Part shown: positions 1-5,201 of the stretch, in pieces
Numbering within the stretch: position 1 is the stretch's first letter
Layout: each line of letters begins with the position of its first letter
DNA from: Candidatus Nanoarchaeia archaeon
Lineage (GTDB): Archaea > Nanobdellota > Nanobdellia > Tiddalikarchaeales > Tiddalikarchaeaceae
Assembly: GCA_028704265.1 (NCBI GenBank)
Contig: JAQVLH010000025.1
Span: 1 to 10,507 of the forward strand
Length of the DNA: 10,507 bases
Reading direction: 5' to 3'
Translations under genes and position numbers: made by a program
The notes under the pieces: model-generated
What the model was told of the DNA's origin: nothing
Databases searched by the model: none
What the model saw: only the letters and a program-made list of their open reading frames with translations

Positions 1-634
1 ATTCATAATGAGGAGAAATATAATTAATTAATCCTTTTAATTCTGCTGTTTTTGAATCAACTTCAGATTCATTATTTACAAGAATTTTAAATTCGAGGTA
101 AACATTATTTTTCCTAAATAATGTTTTATAATATTCAAAAAAATTAACAAGCCTTTTATCAAGATTAATGCCTTGAGAGTATGAAAATACAAAAAGCACT
201 TTCCTATTTACATTGCTGCTTTTTGCAACTTTTTCAAAATTAGAATAATATCTGTCAATCATTTCTTTTGGAGCATTAGGATTGATTCCTGAAGCCATTA
301 TTACAAGATAAGAATCATTATTTTGAGAATAATTGCTTAAAAAATCTTCCAAGTTTTTTTCAGGCTGCAAAAAAGGCTCACCGCCAGTTAATTGAATTAT
401 TTTTGAATCTTTAATATAAGAACTAACTTTATTTAAATCTAAATATTCTCCATTCGCAGGATTAGTGCAAAAAGAACAGGCATTAAAGCAAATATTATTT
501 GCCTGAACTGCAATAGAAGGCGTATTAAATATATCAAAACCTTTTTTTTTGCAAAACAAAATTCCTTCATTTTTTATTTGAGAATACATCTCAAAATCCT
601 CTTTTAATTTAAGATATAAACTATTAAAATCCAT
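1..634 (-). CDS. Radical SAM domain protein, C-terminus beyond the left edge
   Basis: This open frame starts at an ATG at 632-634 and runs off the left end of the window, giving about 211 residues. It shows the radical SAM signature CX3CX2C (Cys49, Cys53, Cys56, in ICFNACSFC), which binds a [4Fe-4S] cluster, followed by GGEPF at about residues 84-88, the SAM-contacting motif of the family. Such enzymes cleave S-adenosylmethionine to start radical chemistry. The visible part covers the N-terminal half of the barrel; the subfamily and substrate cannot be told, because the C-terminal part that often carries extra clusters is missing. The spacing and order of motifs are normal. A TATA box 28 bases upstream of the ATG suggests its own leaderless transcript, separate from the 218-residue gene upstream. 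The radical SAM assignment is firm; the function is unknown. Confidence 0.9.
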   Translation of the reverse strand, partial: MDFNSLYLKLKEDFEMYSQIKNEGILFCKKKGFDIFNTPSIAVQANNICFNACSFCTNPANGEYLDLNKVSSYIKDSKIIQLTGGEPFLQPEKNLEDFLSNYSQNNDSYLVIMASGINPNAPKEMIDRYYSNFEKVAKSSNVNRKVLFVFSYSQGINLDKRLVNFFEYYKTLFRKNNVYLEFKILVNNESEVDSKTAELKGLINYISPHYE

Positions 635-658
635 ATAGTTATAATTTAAATGATTTAA

Positions 659-666
659 TTTATAAA
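659..666 (-). promoter_or_regulatory. TATA box of the radical SAM gene
   Basis: TTTATAAA is centred about 28 bases before the ATG at 634, the distance expected if transcription begins at or within a few bases of the start codon. The identification rests on sequence and spacing only. Confidence 0.55.
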
Positions 667-718
667 TCTATTATTTAATTATTATAATTATAATTTGCAT
701 AAAAAGTGTACAAATAAT

Positions 719-726
719 AAAAAAAA
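719..726 (-). terminator. Oligo-T terminator after the 218-residue gene
   Basis: A run of eight A on the plus strand, eight T on the transcribed minus strand, lies 27 bases after the stop codon of the gene at 754-1410. Archaeal RNA polymerase terminates at such U-rich tracts without needing a hairpin. Confidence 0.4.
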
Positions 727-753
727 GTTTTATTAATTTATTATTAATTATAT

Positions 754-1410
754 TCAAGGAGTGCAGTGATTATCCCAAAATTCCCTTAAATAATTTTTTT
801 GCAATAATTCTAATTCTGAAGTAGACCCTTTTTTATTATGATAATCCAGCCAGAAATTCAAAATCTTAGAATTAAAAAAATTTAAGTATTCATATTTTAA
901 TTCTCCGTTTTGTGAAAATACTTGTTCATTAATCCAAGTATTAAAAAGTCCTGATTTAGTTTCGCAAGTATCAATATTTTTTCTGTCAGTTGAATAAAGA
1001 CTTATAGCAGTAGGGATGCTAATAAAGCTAATATTATTTTTTCCTGCAGCAATAAAAGATTTCATTAAATTATATGAGCTAAATCCTCCGCTGCTGTAAT
1101 AAATTGCCTGTGCTTTATCTTTTATAGCATGGTTAACAAAAGCCTTATGATTTCCATTATATCCTAAGTCTTCATAACCTAAAAGAGTTTTTCCGTACAT
1201 TATTGAATATGGCTTAATATAACCTTCATTTGTTAAAATACCAAGAAAAGCAAGACCTTTGCTTCCCTCATTATACACTAGATAAAGCTCTGAAAGGAAT
1301 TTAACATTATTCATGCTAACTGTTAAATTTCCAAAAGATTTATTGTCTCCTGCATTTTCTTTTAATGCTGATTCTAATCCTTCAATATTACATGAGTTAA
1401 ATTCTACCAT
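754..1410 (-). CDS. Hypothetical protein, 218 residues
   Basis: I do not recognise this protein. It has no signal peptide and no clear membrane segment, so it is probably cytoplasmic. The middle (about residues 40-140) alternates hydrophobic strands with Gly/Ser-rich turns, including YYSSGGFSSY near residue 104 and a hydrophobic strand ISFISIPTAISLY near 127-139; the C-terminal 60 residues are helical and rich in Phe, Trp and Tyr. Its three cysteines (7, 149, 216) are scattered and form no metal motif. The start is supported by a TATA box 29 bases upstream of ATG 1410, while the next Met is 33 residues further in. It lies 119 bases upstream of the radical SAM gene on the same strand, but that gene has its own promoter and an oligo-T tract lies between, so a functional link is only possible. 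Confidence 0.75.
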   Translation of the reverse strand: MVEFNSCNIEGLESALKENAGDNKSFGNLTVSMNNVKFLSELYLVYNEGSKGLAFLGILTNEGYIKPYSIMYGKTLLGYEDLGYNGNHKAFVNHAIKDKAQAIYYSSGGFSSYNLMKSFIAAGKNNISFISIPTAISLYSTDRKNIDTCETKSGLFNTWINEQVFSQNGELKYEYLNFFNSKILNFWLDYHNKKGSTSELELLQKNYLREFWDNHCTP

Positions 1411-1435
1411 ATTTCTTTAAAATTAAATAATACTG

Positions 1436-1443
1436 TTTAAAAA
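1436..1443 (-). promoter_or_regulatory. TATA box of the 218-residue gene
   Basis: TTTTTAAA on the minus strand is centred about 29 bases upstream of the ATG at 1410, consistent with a leaderless transcript. It sits in the divergent spacer shared with the dodecin gene. Confidence 0.5.
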
Positions 1444-1520
1444 TCTTTTCAATAATTAATTAATTTAGAAAAATTCGCTTATTTAAAAAAGTATTTTATA
1501 TTAATAACATTTTCAAAATC

Positions 1521-1526
1521 TTTAAA
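1521..1526 (+). promoter_or_regulatory. TATA box of the dodecin gene
   Basis: TTTAAA is centred 28 bases before the ATG at 1552 but only 22 before the ATG at 1546. The spacing seen at other genes in this window therefore favours the second ATG as the start. A further AT-rich element, TTTTATAT near 1495-1502, is less well placed. Confidence 0.5.
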
Positions 1527-1551
1527 TTGCTTTGACAATTAAATAATGATT

Positions 1552-1767
1552 ATGAGTGTAGCAAAAGTTGTTGAATTAATCGGAAGCTCATCTAAAAGCT
1601 TTGATGATGCAACTAATCAAATAATAAGTAGAGCTAATAAAACATTAAGAAACTTAACTGGATTAGAAATTATTAGCCAAAAAATTAAAATTAACTCTAA
1701 TAAAAGCTTAGAATACAGAGTTAAAGCCAAAGTATTGTTTATTATAGAGGATGGCCAAAAAAAATAA
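1552..1767 (+). CDS. Dodecin family protein
   Basis: This 71-residue protein matches the dodecin fold family: an opening VAKVVELIGSSSKSF strand and turn, a helix with the DA and SRANKTLRNL pattern, and two final strands containing ISQ and EYRVKAKV. Dodecins form hollow dodecamers; halobacterial members store flavin, others bind calcium or other ligands. The flavin-stacking tryptophan of halobacterial dodecin aligns here with a glycine (in LTGLEII), so this looks like the non-flavin, SecE2/calcium-dodecin-like type; that is inference from alignment by eye. I place the start at 1552 rather than the in-frame ATG at 1546 because MSVAKVVEL matches the family's usual beginning and the TATA box is 28 bases upstream. 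The gene stands alone, convergent with the gene at 1797-2228. The length is normal for the family. Confidence 0.88.
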   Translation: MSVAKVVELIGSSSKSFDDATNQIISRANKTLRNLTGLEIISQKIKINSNKSLEYRVKAKVLFIIEDGQKK

Positions 1768-1794
1768 TTTTTTAAATAATTCTTTTATTTTTTT
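1757..1794. terminator. Bidirectional oligo-T terminator between convergent genes
   Basis: On the plus strand T6 (1768-1773) and T7 (1788-1794) directly follow the dodecin stop codon. On the minus strand the A run at 1757-1764 gives T8 shortly after the stop of the 143-residue gene, inside the last dodecin codons. Each strand thus has a plausible archaeal terminator. Confidence 0.45.
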
Positions 1795-1796
1795 AT

Positions 1797-2228
1797 TTAT
1801 TGCAAATTTTTTAATATTCCTTCAAGCTCAATTTTTACTTTTTTAAAATCAAGAGAATGAATTCTTTTAAAAAGTTTTGAAGAATAATCTCCTAAAAATA
1901 TTTTTAAGCTTTCATCCAATTTAATTCTTTCATAGCCAGGAAGGTTTAAATCAGTATCAATACTTATCTCAAAATATTTTTTATTTTCGCTGAAATTAAT
2001 CTCTAAAGGAATATTATGATTATCATTCATATAAAAAAGTGACAAGTAAGTTTCAAATAAACCCTTGTATTCTATGCAAATAAGTGATTTTTCATCCTCT
2101 TGATTACTGTAAAAACCGTGATTCAAAAAATGTTTTAATTTCATTTTTTCTAAATTCAGCCCTTTTTCTTCAATTTTATCAATAAGCATTTGAGTACAGG
2201 ACTTAATATATTTAGCAGTATTTGTCAT
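1797..2228 (-). CDS. Hypothetical protein, 143 residues
   Basis: I do not recognise this protein. It is soluble, with an N-terminal helix (about residues 4-35, rich in Lys and Glu), a central section of alternating hydrophobic residues that looks like beta strands (about 48-92, including LICIEYKGLFETYLSLFYM), and a basic helical C-terminus (about 116-143). Two cysteines (11, 51) form no motif. The overall alpha-beta-alpha layout could suit a small chaperone-like or sensor domain, but nothing specific supports this. The start at 2228 is backed by an AT-rich TATA element about 28 bases upstream. The gene is divergent from the tRNA-Leu gene and convergent with dodecin, so it is a single-gene unit. 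Confidence 0.7.
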   Translation of the reverse strand: MTNTAKYIKSCTQMLIDKIEEKGLNLEKMKLKHFLNHGFYSNQEDEKSLICIEYKGLFETYLSLFYMNDNHNIPLEINFSENKKYFEISIDTDLNLPGYERIKLDESLKIFLGDYSSKLFKRIHSLDFKKVKIELEGILKNLQ

Positions 2229-2251
2229 TTTTATTTATTAATAATATTAAG

Positions 2252-2264
2252 TTTTATTTAAAAA
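2252..2264 (-). promoter_or_regulatory. TATA-like element of the 143-residue gene
   Basis: The minus-strand sequence reads TTTTTAAATAAAA, centred about 28-30 bases before the ATG at 2228. It lies back to back with the tRNA promoter in a 69-base divergent spacer. Confidence 0.45.
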
Positions 2265-2266
2265 TA

Positions 2267-2277
2267 TTTTTAAAAGG
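2267..2277 (+). promoter_or_regulatory. TATA box of tRNA-Leu
   Basis: TTTTTAAAAGG is centred 26 bases before the first mature tRNA base (G2298). With normal archaeal spacing, transcription would start at or next to the mature 5' end. A second AT-rich stretch at 2256-2264 would instead give a leader of roughly 11 bases, so the start point is not settled. Confidence 0.45.
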
Positions 2278-2297
2278 ATGATTATCATTTATTACTT

Positions 2298-2381
2298 GCA
2301 AGGTTGCCGGAGCGGTCAAACGGAACAGGTTTAGGCCCTGTTGGCTTAGTGCCTACGCGAGTTCAAATCTCGTACCTTGCA
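2298..2381 (+). tRNA. tRNA-Leu (anticodon UAG)
   Basis: This 84-base type II tRNA folds completely. The acceptor strands GCAAGGT (2298-2304) and ACCTTGC (2374-2380) pair over seven bases, with A2381 as discriminator. The anticodon stem ACAGG/CCTGT encloses the loop TTTAGGC, so the anticodon is UAG and it reads CUN leucine codons, chiefly CUA. A long variable arm (GGC-TTAGT-GCC core) is typical of leucine. The T arm is GCGAG-TTCAAAT-CTCGT. There is no intron and no encoded CCA. The three bases before the gene (CTT) can pair with the three after the acceptor strand (AAG), lengthening the helix to ten pairs in a precursor. A near copy of the 3' end lies 45 bases downstream. Confidence 0.96.
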
Positions 2382-2391
2382 AGTTTTAATT
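2373..2391 (+). repeat. Tail of tRNA-Leu, copy 1 of a 19-base direct repeat
   Basis: This segment covers the last tRNA bases plus ten bases of 3' flank (TACCTTGCAAGTTTTAATT). It matches 2418-2436 at 18 of 19 positions. Confidence 0.8.
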
Positions 2392-2417
2392 ATTATTTTC
2401 TTTGATCAAACTCATTT

Positions 2418-2436
2418 TACCTTGCATGTTTTAATT
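2418..2436 (+). repeat. Copy 2 of the tRNA-Leu tail repeat
   Basis: TACCTTGCATGTTTTAATT repeats 2373-2391 with a single A-to-T change. Weaker similarity continues to the left (TCAAACTC at 2406-2413 against TCAAATCTC in the T arm), so it may be the remnant of a larger partial tRNA duplication. No integrase gene is in the window, so an attachment-site reading is only a hypothesis. Confidence 0.75.
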
Positions 2437-2458
2437 TTATAATATTTGCTTAGAAAGT

Positions 2459-2468
2459 TTTATATAAA
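2459..2468 (+). promoter_or_regulatory. TATA box of the 74-residue gene
   Basis: TTTATATAAA is centred about 62 bases before the ATG at 2526. Transcription would start near 2490, leaving an untranslated leader of about 35 bases that holds a Shine-Dalgarno-like site. This differs from the leaderless neighbours. Confidence 0.5.
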
Positions 2469-2508
2469 CGAAAAAATCTTTATTAGTTAGGAAAAGCAAA
2501 AATTCCTG

Positions 2509-2514
2509 AAGGTG
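2509..2514 (+). promoter_or_regulatory. Shine-Dalgarno-like site for the 74-residue gene
   Basis: AAGGTG lies 11 bases before the ATG at 2526. GGTG is complementary to the anti-Shine-Dalgarno end of archaeal 16S rRNA. The spacing is slightly long. Confidence 0.5.
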
Positions 2515-2525
2515 TTATAAAAAAA

Positions 2526-2750
2526 ATGAGCATAGAAAACAAATTAAGCGAGACTGCAAATTCTATAAAAAATAAAAGCAACTTAAATGAAATTATAAAG
2601 ATGGTAAATGATCAGGCTGAAAATTTTATTAAGAATTACGATAGTACCAGCAAGTCGTATTCTTCAATTGCGGATTCAGACCCAAGACTTAATCCTCAAA
2701 GCCCTAAATTTGATACTACATTATACTTAAATACTAAAAGACATATTTAG
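2526..2750 (+). CDS. Hypothetical small protein, 74 residues
   Basis: I do not recognise this protein. The first half (about residues 1-38) is a charged helix rich in Lys, Glu and Asn that could form a coiled coil; it is followed by a Ser/Tyr-rich linker (STSKSYSSIADSD) and an extended tail with two prolines (DPRLNPQSPKFDTTLYLN). It has no cysteines, membrane segment or signal peptide. That it is a real gene is supported by a TATA box, a leader with a GGTG site and a strong T10 terminator after it. It ends in TAG. It follows tRNA-Leu on the same strand but has its own promoter. The long helix plus flexible tail would suit a small binding partner, though no function is visible. Confidence 0.68.
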   Translation: MSIENKLSETANSIKNKSNLNEIIKMVNDQAENFIKNYDSTSKSYSSIADSDPRLNPQSPKFDTTLYLNTKRHI

Positions 2751-2778
2751 GAAAAATCATTGCTGTAATATCAAAAAG

Positions 2779-2796
2779 TTTTTTAATTTTTTTTTT
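2779..2796 (+). terminator. Oligo-T terminator after the 74-residue gene
   Basis: T6 (2779-2784) and T10 (2787-2796) follow the TAG stop by about 30 bases. This is one of the longest T runs in the window and lies just before the promoter of the next gene. Confidence 0.55.
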
Positions 2797-2811
2797 AAAT
2801 AATAGAAAATG

Positions 2812-2819
2812 TTATAAAA
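2812..2819 (+). promoter_or_regulatory. TATA box of the LRR gene
   Basis: TTATAAAA is centred about 26 bases before the ATG at 2842, matching a leaderless start. Confidence 0.55.
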
Positions 2820-2841
2820 AGAATTGAGTAAGTAAATAATT

Positions 2842-3459
2842 ATGAATGATTTAGGTTTATTAACTAATTACTCTGAAAAATCAAAGATTAAGTTTGAAAT
2901 AAACAGAGAATTCATCCCTAATTCTTGCACTTCTTATGCAGTGGCTTTTATTGAAAATGATTATATTACAGGGATTCAAATGAGAAAAATTGAATTAAAT
3001 TATATTCCTGAAATTTTTTCTAAACTTGAACATTTGAAATCTTTAGAAATGAGCCATTGCAATGTTGAAAGCTTGGATAATTTAGAAAATTTATGCAAGT
3101 TAACAGAATTAAAATTAGACGGCAATGAGATTACAAGCATGGGAGGAATAATGGATTTATATAACTTGGAAAAAATTGATTTATCATCAAATGAAATAAT
3201 TAAAATAGAGGGTTTAGCAAAATTGAAAAATTTAAAATATTTGGATTTAAATTTTAATAAAATAAGTGACATGAAAGGATTTAATTTGCATAATTTGAAA
3301 TATTTAGGTCTTTCAAATAATAACATTAGGTATTTGCCTGATAATTTTGGCAAGCTGAATATAGCTGAAATTGATTTATCAAATAATAAACATTTAAGCA
3401 CTTATTCTATAATGACTTTAAATTGCATGAAAAATAGTTCTATAATTAAGTATAAATAA
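2842..3459 (+). CDS. Leucine-rich repeat protein
   Basis: This 205-residue protein carries about six tandem leucine-rich repeats of 21-22 residues from about residue 44 to 182, with the core pattern LxxLxLxxNxI (for example LTELKLDGNEI, LEKIDLSSNEI, LKYLDLNFNKI, LKYLGLSNNNI, IAEIDLSNN). The short repeat length and the xxI following each Asn ladder resemble the SDS22-like class. The array would form a curved solenoid that binds another protein. Residues 1-43 hold no repeat and may cap the array or form a separate small domain; no signal peptide or membrane segment is seen, so it is probably cytoplasmic. The start is fixed by a TATA box 26 bases upstream. It is a single-gene unit, convergent with the nucleotidyltransferase only 14 bases away. 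The binding partner is unknown. Confidence 0.9.
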   Translation: MNDLGLLTNYSEKSKIKFEINREFIPNSCTSYAVAFIENDYITGIQMRKIELNYIPEIFSKLEHLKSLEMSHCNVESLDNLENLCKLTELKLDGNEITSMGGIMDLYNLEKIDLSSNEIIKIEGLAKLKNLKYLDLNFNKISDMKGFNLHNLKYLGLSNNNIRYLPDNFGKLNIAEIDLSNNKHLSTYSIMTLNCMKNSSIIKYK

Positions 3460-3473
3460 ATAAAAAATTATTT

Positions 3474-3917
3474 TTATTTTTCATATAAGCTTATACTTGA
3501 ATTCAATATTGTTTCTAATATTATTTTTCCTGCACAAGCAATTTTTGAATCAGTTTCTGTTTCTTTAGTAATAGGTTTTGGGTTAAAAACTAAATAATGA
3601 AGAGGGATTTCAGAAATTTTAATTTTTTCTTCAAATAATTCCATTTTATTAAAAATTTTGATTTCTGTACCATAAGGGCCTGATTTTATTTCAAATCTGT
3701 TTTCTTTGCTAATTGGCTCTTGCTCTGGCAAATAATTAACTAATATTGCCAAATCTATATCTTTATGATTTTTTGTAAATGCTGAACTTCCGAATAATTT
3801 AATGCTTTCTAAAGTGCCTTTATAAGACTGTATTACATCATCAACAAATCTATTTAAAACTTTTTTTTCATTAAAGCTTAAATTAGTTGAATTATTCATA
3901 TATTCAGTATTTTTCAT
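3474..3917 (-). CDS. Minimal nucleotidyltransferase domain protein
   Basis: This 147-residue protein has the DNA polymerase beta-type nucleotidyltransferase signature: GSS at residues 43-45 in KLFGSSA, then the metal-binding pair Asp53 and Asp55 in KDIDLAIL. A third acidic position may be Glu85 in GTEIKIF, where most relatives have Asp. Such proteins transfer an NMP group to a protein, RNA or small molecule; short archaeal members are often the MNT half of MNT-HEPN toxin-antitoxin pairs. No HEPN gene lies next to it here: the upstream neighbour is a membrane protein and the convergent one an LRR protein. The C-terminal third (about residues 103-147) is helical with a YLVFNPKPIT stretch. A TATA box 28 bases upstream supports the ATG at 3917. 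The domain is certain; the substrate is unknown. Confidence 0.87.
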   Translation of the reverse strand: MKNTEYMNNSTNLSFNEKKVLNRFVDDVIQSYKGTLESIKLFGSSAFTKNHKDIDLAILVNYLPEQEPISKENRFEIKSGPYGTEIKIFNKMELFEEKIKISEIPLHYLVFNPKPITKETETDSKIACAGKIILETILNSSISLYEK

Positions 3918-3941
3918 AAATAAATTATAGAGAAAATTCTC

Positions 3942-3949
3942 TTTAAAAA
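3942..3949 (-). promoter_or_regulatory. TATA box of the nucleotidyltransferase gene
   Basis: TTTTTAAA on the minus strand is centred 28 bases before the ATG at 3917. Confidence 0.5.
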
Positions 3950-3963
3950 TATGTTGAATAAAT

Positions 3964-3996
3964 AAAAAAAAATTAAATAATTAAAAATAAAAAAAA
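3964..3996 (-). terminator. Oligo-T terminator after the small membrane protein gene
   Basis: On the minus strand two T runs, T8 (3989-3996) and T9 (3964-3972), begin five bases after the stop codon of the gene at 4001-4279. They separate it from the nucleotidyltransferase gene downstream. Confidence 0.5.
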
Positions 3997-4000
3997 GAGA

Positions 4001-4279
4001 TTATTTTTTCTTCTTCATTACAAATACTTCTTCTTCGTCTTTTTCTTCATCGCTTCCTGAGAATAAGTCAAGTATTACATCAAATAGCCTTGTTGTTTTG
4101 CTTATTTTTCCTTTTACTTCAGTAACTCCTTCATTTATGCTGCTTCCTAATTCAATCATTTTCTTAAATGCATAAATAGCAATTATTGTAAGCACTATGC
4201 AAAGTATTGTTGCTATTATTCCCAAAAATCCGTAAACTGAGAAAAAAAAGTCCACCGGAACCATTCCAAATATTGCCAT
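4001..4279 (-). CDS. Small single-pass membrane protein, 92 residues
   Basis: The protein has one strong hydrophobic segment at about residues 14-38 (GFLGIIATILCIVLTIIAIYAF), preceded by a short N-terminus and followed by two lysines, which predicts the long C-terminal part in the cytoplasm. Residues 39-75 form a probable amphipathic or coiled-coil helix (SSINEGVTEVKGKI); the tail alternates an acidic cluster (DEEKDEEE) with four terminal lysines. The layout resembles small membrane-anchored scaffold proteins, but I cannot name the family. The TATA box 27 bases upstream supports the ATG at 4279; the second Met, residue 6, is less likely. It lies downstream of the amidohydrolase on the same strand, with its own promoter and a terminator behind it. 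Confidence 0.75.
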   Translation of the reverse strand: MAIFGMVPVDFFFSVYGFLGIIATILCIVLTIIAIYAFKKMIELGSSINEGVTEVKGKISKTTRLFDVILDLFSGSDEEKDEEEVFVMKKKK

Positions 4280-4302
4280 AATTAATAATTAATAATGCCT
4301 TG

Positions 4303-4310
4303 TTTTAAAT
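4303..4310 (-). promoter_or_regulatory. TATA box of the small membrane protein gene
   Basis: ATTTAAAA on the minus strand is centred 27 bases before the ATG at 4279. Confidence 0.5.
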
Positions 4311-4337
4311 AGTTTATTCTAACATTAATATTTTTAT

Positions 4338-5201
4338 TTATAGATAAATATTTGTCGCGTTTTCATAAAATATTTTATTTTTTATTTCATCCGAGCAATC
4401 TATTGCTTCAACCCTGTAAAATTCGCTTTCGAATAATCCCCATGGACTGTCGGATGCAAACATTATATTATTTAATCCTTTAGGATATTTTTCAATCATT
4501 TCTTTAACAAGCCATGCCGGACCAAATCCTTTGCAAAATGAAGTGTCACAATAAAACTCGTATCCTTTTTTTAGCCAGTCTATAAATCTTGGAGTGAATG
4601 CTATTTGTCCTCCTGCTGAACCTCCCATGTGGCAAAAATGAATTTTTAATCCTTCGCCATATTTTTCAACAAAGGGAACAAAATTAAGTATGTCAGAATT
4701 ATCATTTCCTGTATGGGTTTGAATAATTAATGAATGCTTTTTTGCAGCTTCTATTATTAATTCGAAACCTTTTTTAAAATCATCATCCCATGTTTGAGGA
4801 TTTGGAGTTTTTCCTTTAGGCCATGAATCAGGACTTATTTTTAATGCAACAATCTTATTTACTGGCAAGAGTTTTAGGACTTCTAAAGTTTTGCTTAAAT
4901 TTTCTTTAAGAGGAGAAACCCATAATGCTCCGTAAACATTATCTAATTTTTTTACAGTTTCTAATACTATTTTATTATAGATCTCAAATGGCACATTTTG
5001 ATCAGGAGTATAATGAGGAACAACTATTGCTTTGTTTATTCCTAATTTTTGCATATATTCTTTTTGATCCGAATAATTAGTTATTTCTCTGCCAAAAAAA
5101 GGTTCAACAAGATTCCCTTTCATAGTCCATTGACCAAACTTGCCTATGTGGCTATGTGCATCAAAAATTTTCCTTTGTTTATTATTAAATATCTGCTTCA
5201 T
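4338..5201 (-). CDS. Amidohydrolase (TIM-barrel metal-dependent hydrolase)
   Basis: This 287-residue protein is a complete amidohydrolase-2-type barrel. In order it shows the HxH metal pair (His16, His18 in DAHSHIG), a Lys in VALKIS (121) at the position often used as a metal-bridging or active-site residue, His163 in QTHTG, His188/His191 in HFCHMGG, and the final strand-8 Asp251 in FASDSPWG. Relatives hydrolyse or decarboxylate cyclic or aromatic compounds; the true substrate is unknown. No signal peptide is present, so it should be cytoplasmic. The start is chosen so that the first strand and HxH sit about 15 residues in, as usual. It overlaps the end of the zinc-ribbon gene upstream by 17 bases, and no separate promoter is visible, so the two are probably co-transcribed and translationally coupled. 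Confidence 0.9.
   Translation of the reverse strand: MKQIFNNKQRKIFDAHSHIGKFGQWTMKGNLVEPFFGREITNYSDQKEYMQKLGINKAIVVPHYTPDQNVPFEIYNKIVLETVKKLDNVYGALWVSPLKENLSKTLEVLKLLPVNKIVALKISPDSWPKGKTPNPQTWDDDFKKGFELIIEAAKKHSLIIQTHTGNDNSDILNFVPFVEKYGEGLKIHFCHMGGSAGGQIAFTPRFIDWLKKGYEFYCDTSFCKGFGPAWLVKEMIEKYPKGLNNIMFASDSPWGLFESEFYRVEAIDCSDEIKNKIFYENATNIYL

Noticed and set aside
1546..1551. Upstream in-frame ATG for dodecin
   Set aside because: It adds only two residues (MI) before the family-typical MSVAKVV start and lies only 22 bases from the TATA box, closer than in other genes here.
2405..2436. A second tRNA gene downstream of tRNA-Leu
   Set aside because: Only the T-arm/acceptor 3' side is faintly repeated; there is no D arm, anticodon arm or 5' acceptor strand, so it cannot fold as a tRNA.
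2513..2521. TTATAAAA just before the 74-residue gene as its TATA box
   Set aside because: It would start transcription inside the coding region with no suitable ATG nearby; the TTTATATAAA at 2459-2468 fits better with the GGTG site.
3000..3401. Minus-strand open frame of 133 residues antisense to the LRR gene
   Set aside because: It is entirely inside the clear LRR gene, its composition reflects the repeated complement of the LRR codons, and it has no promoter or family match.
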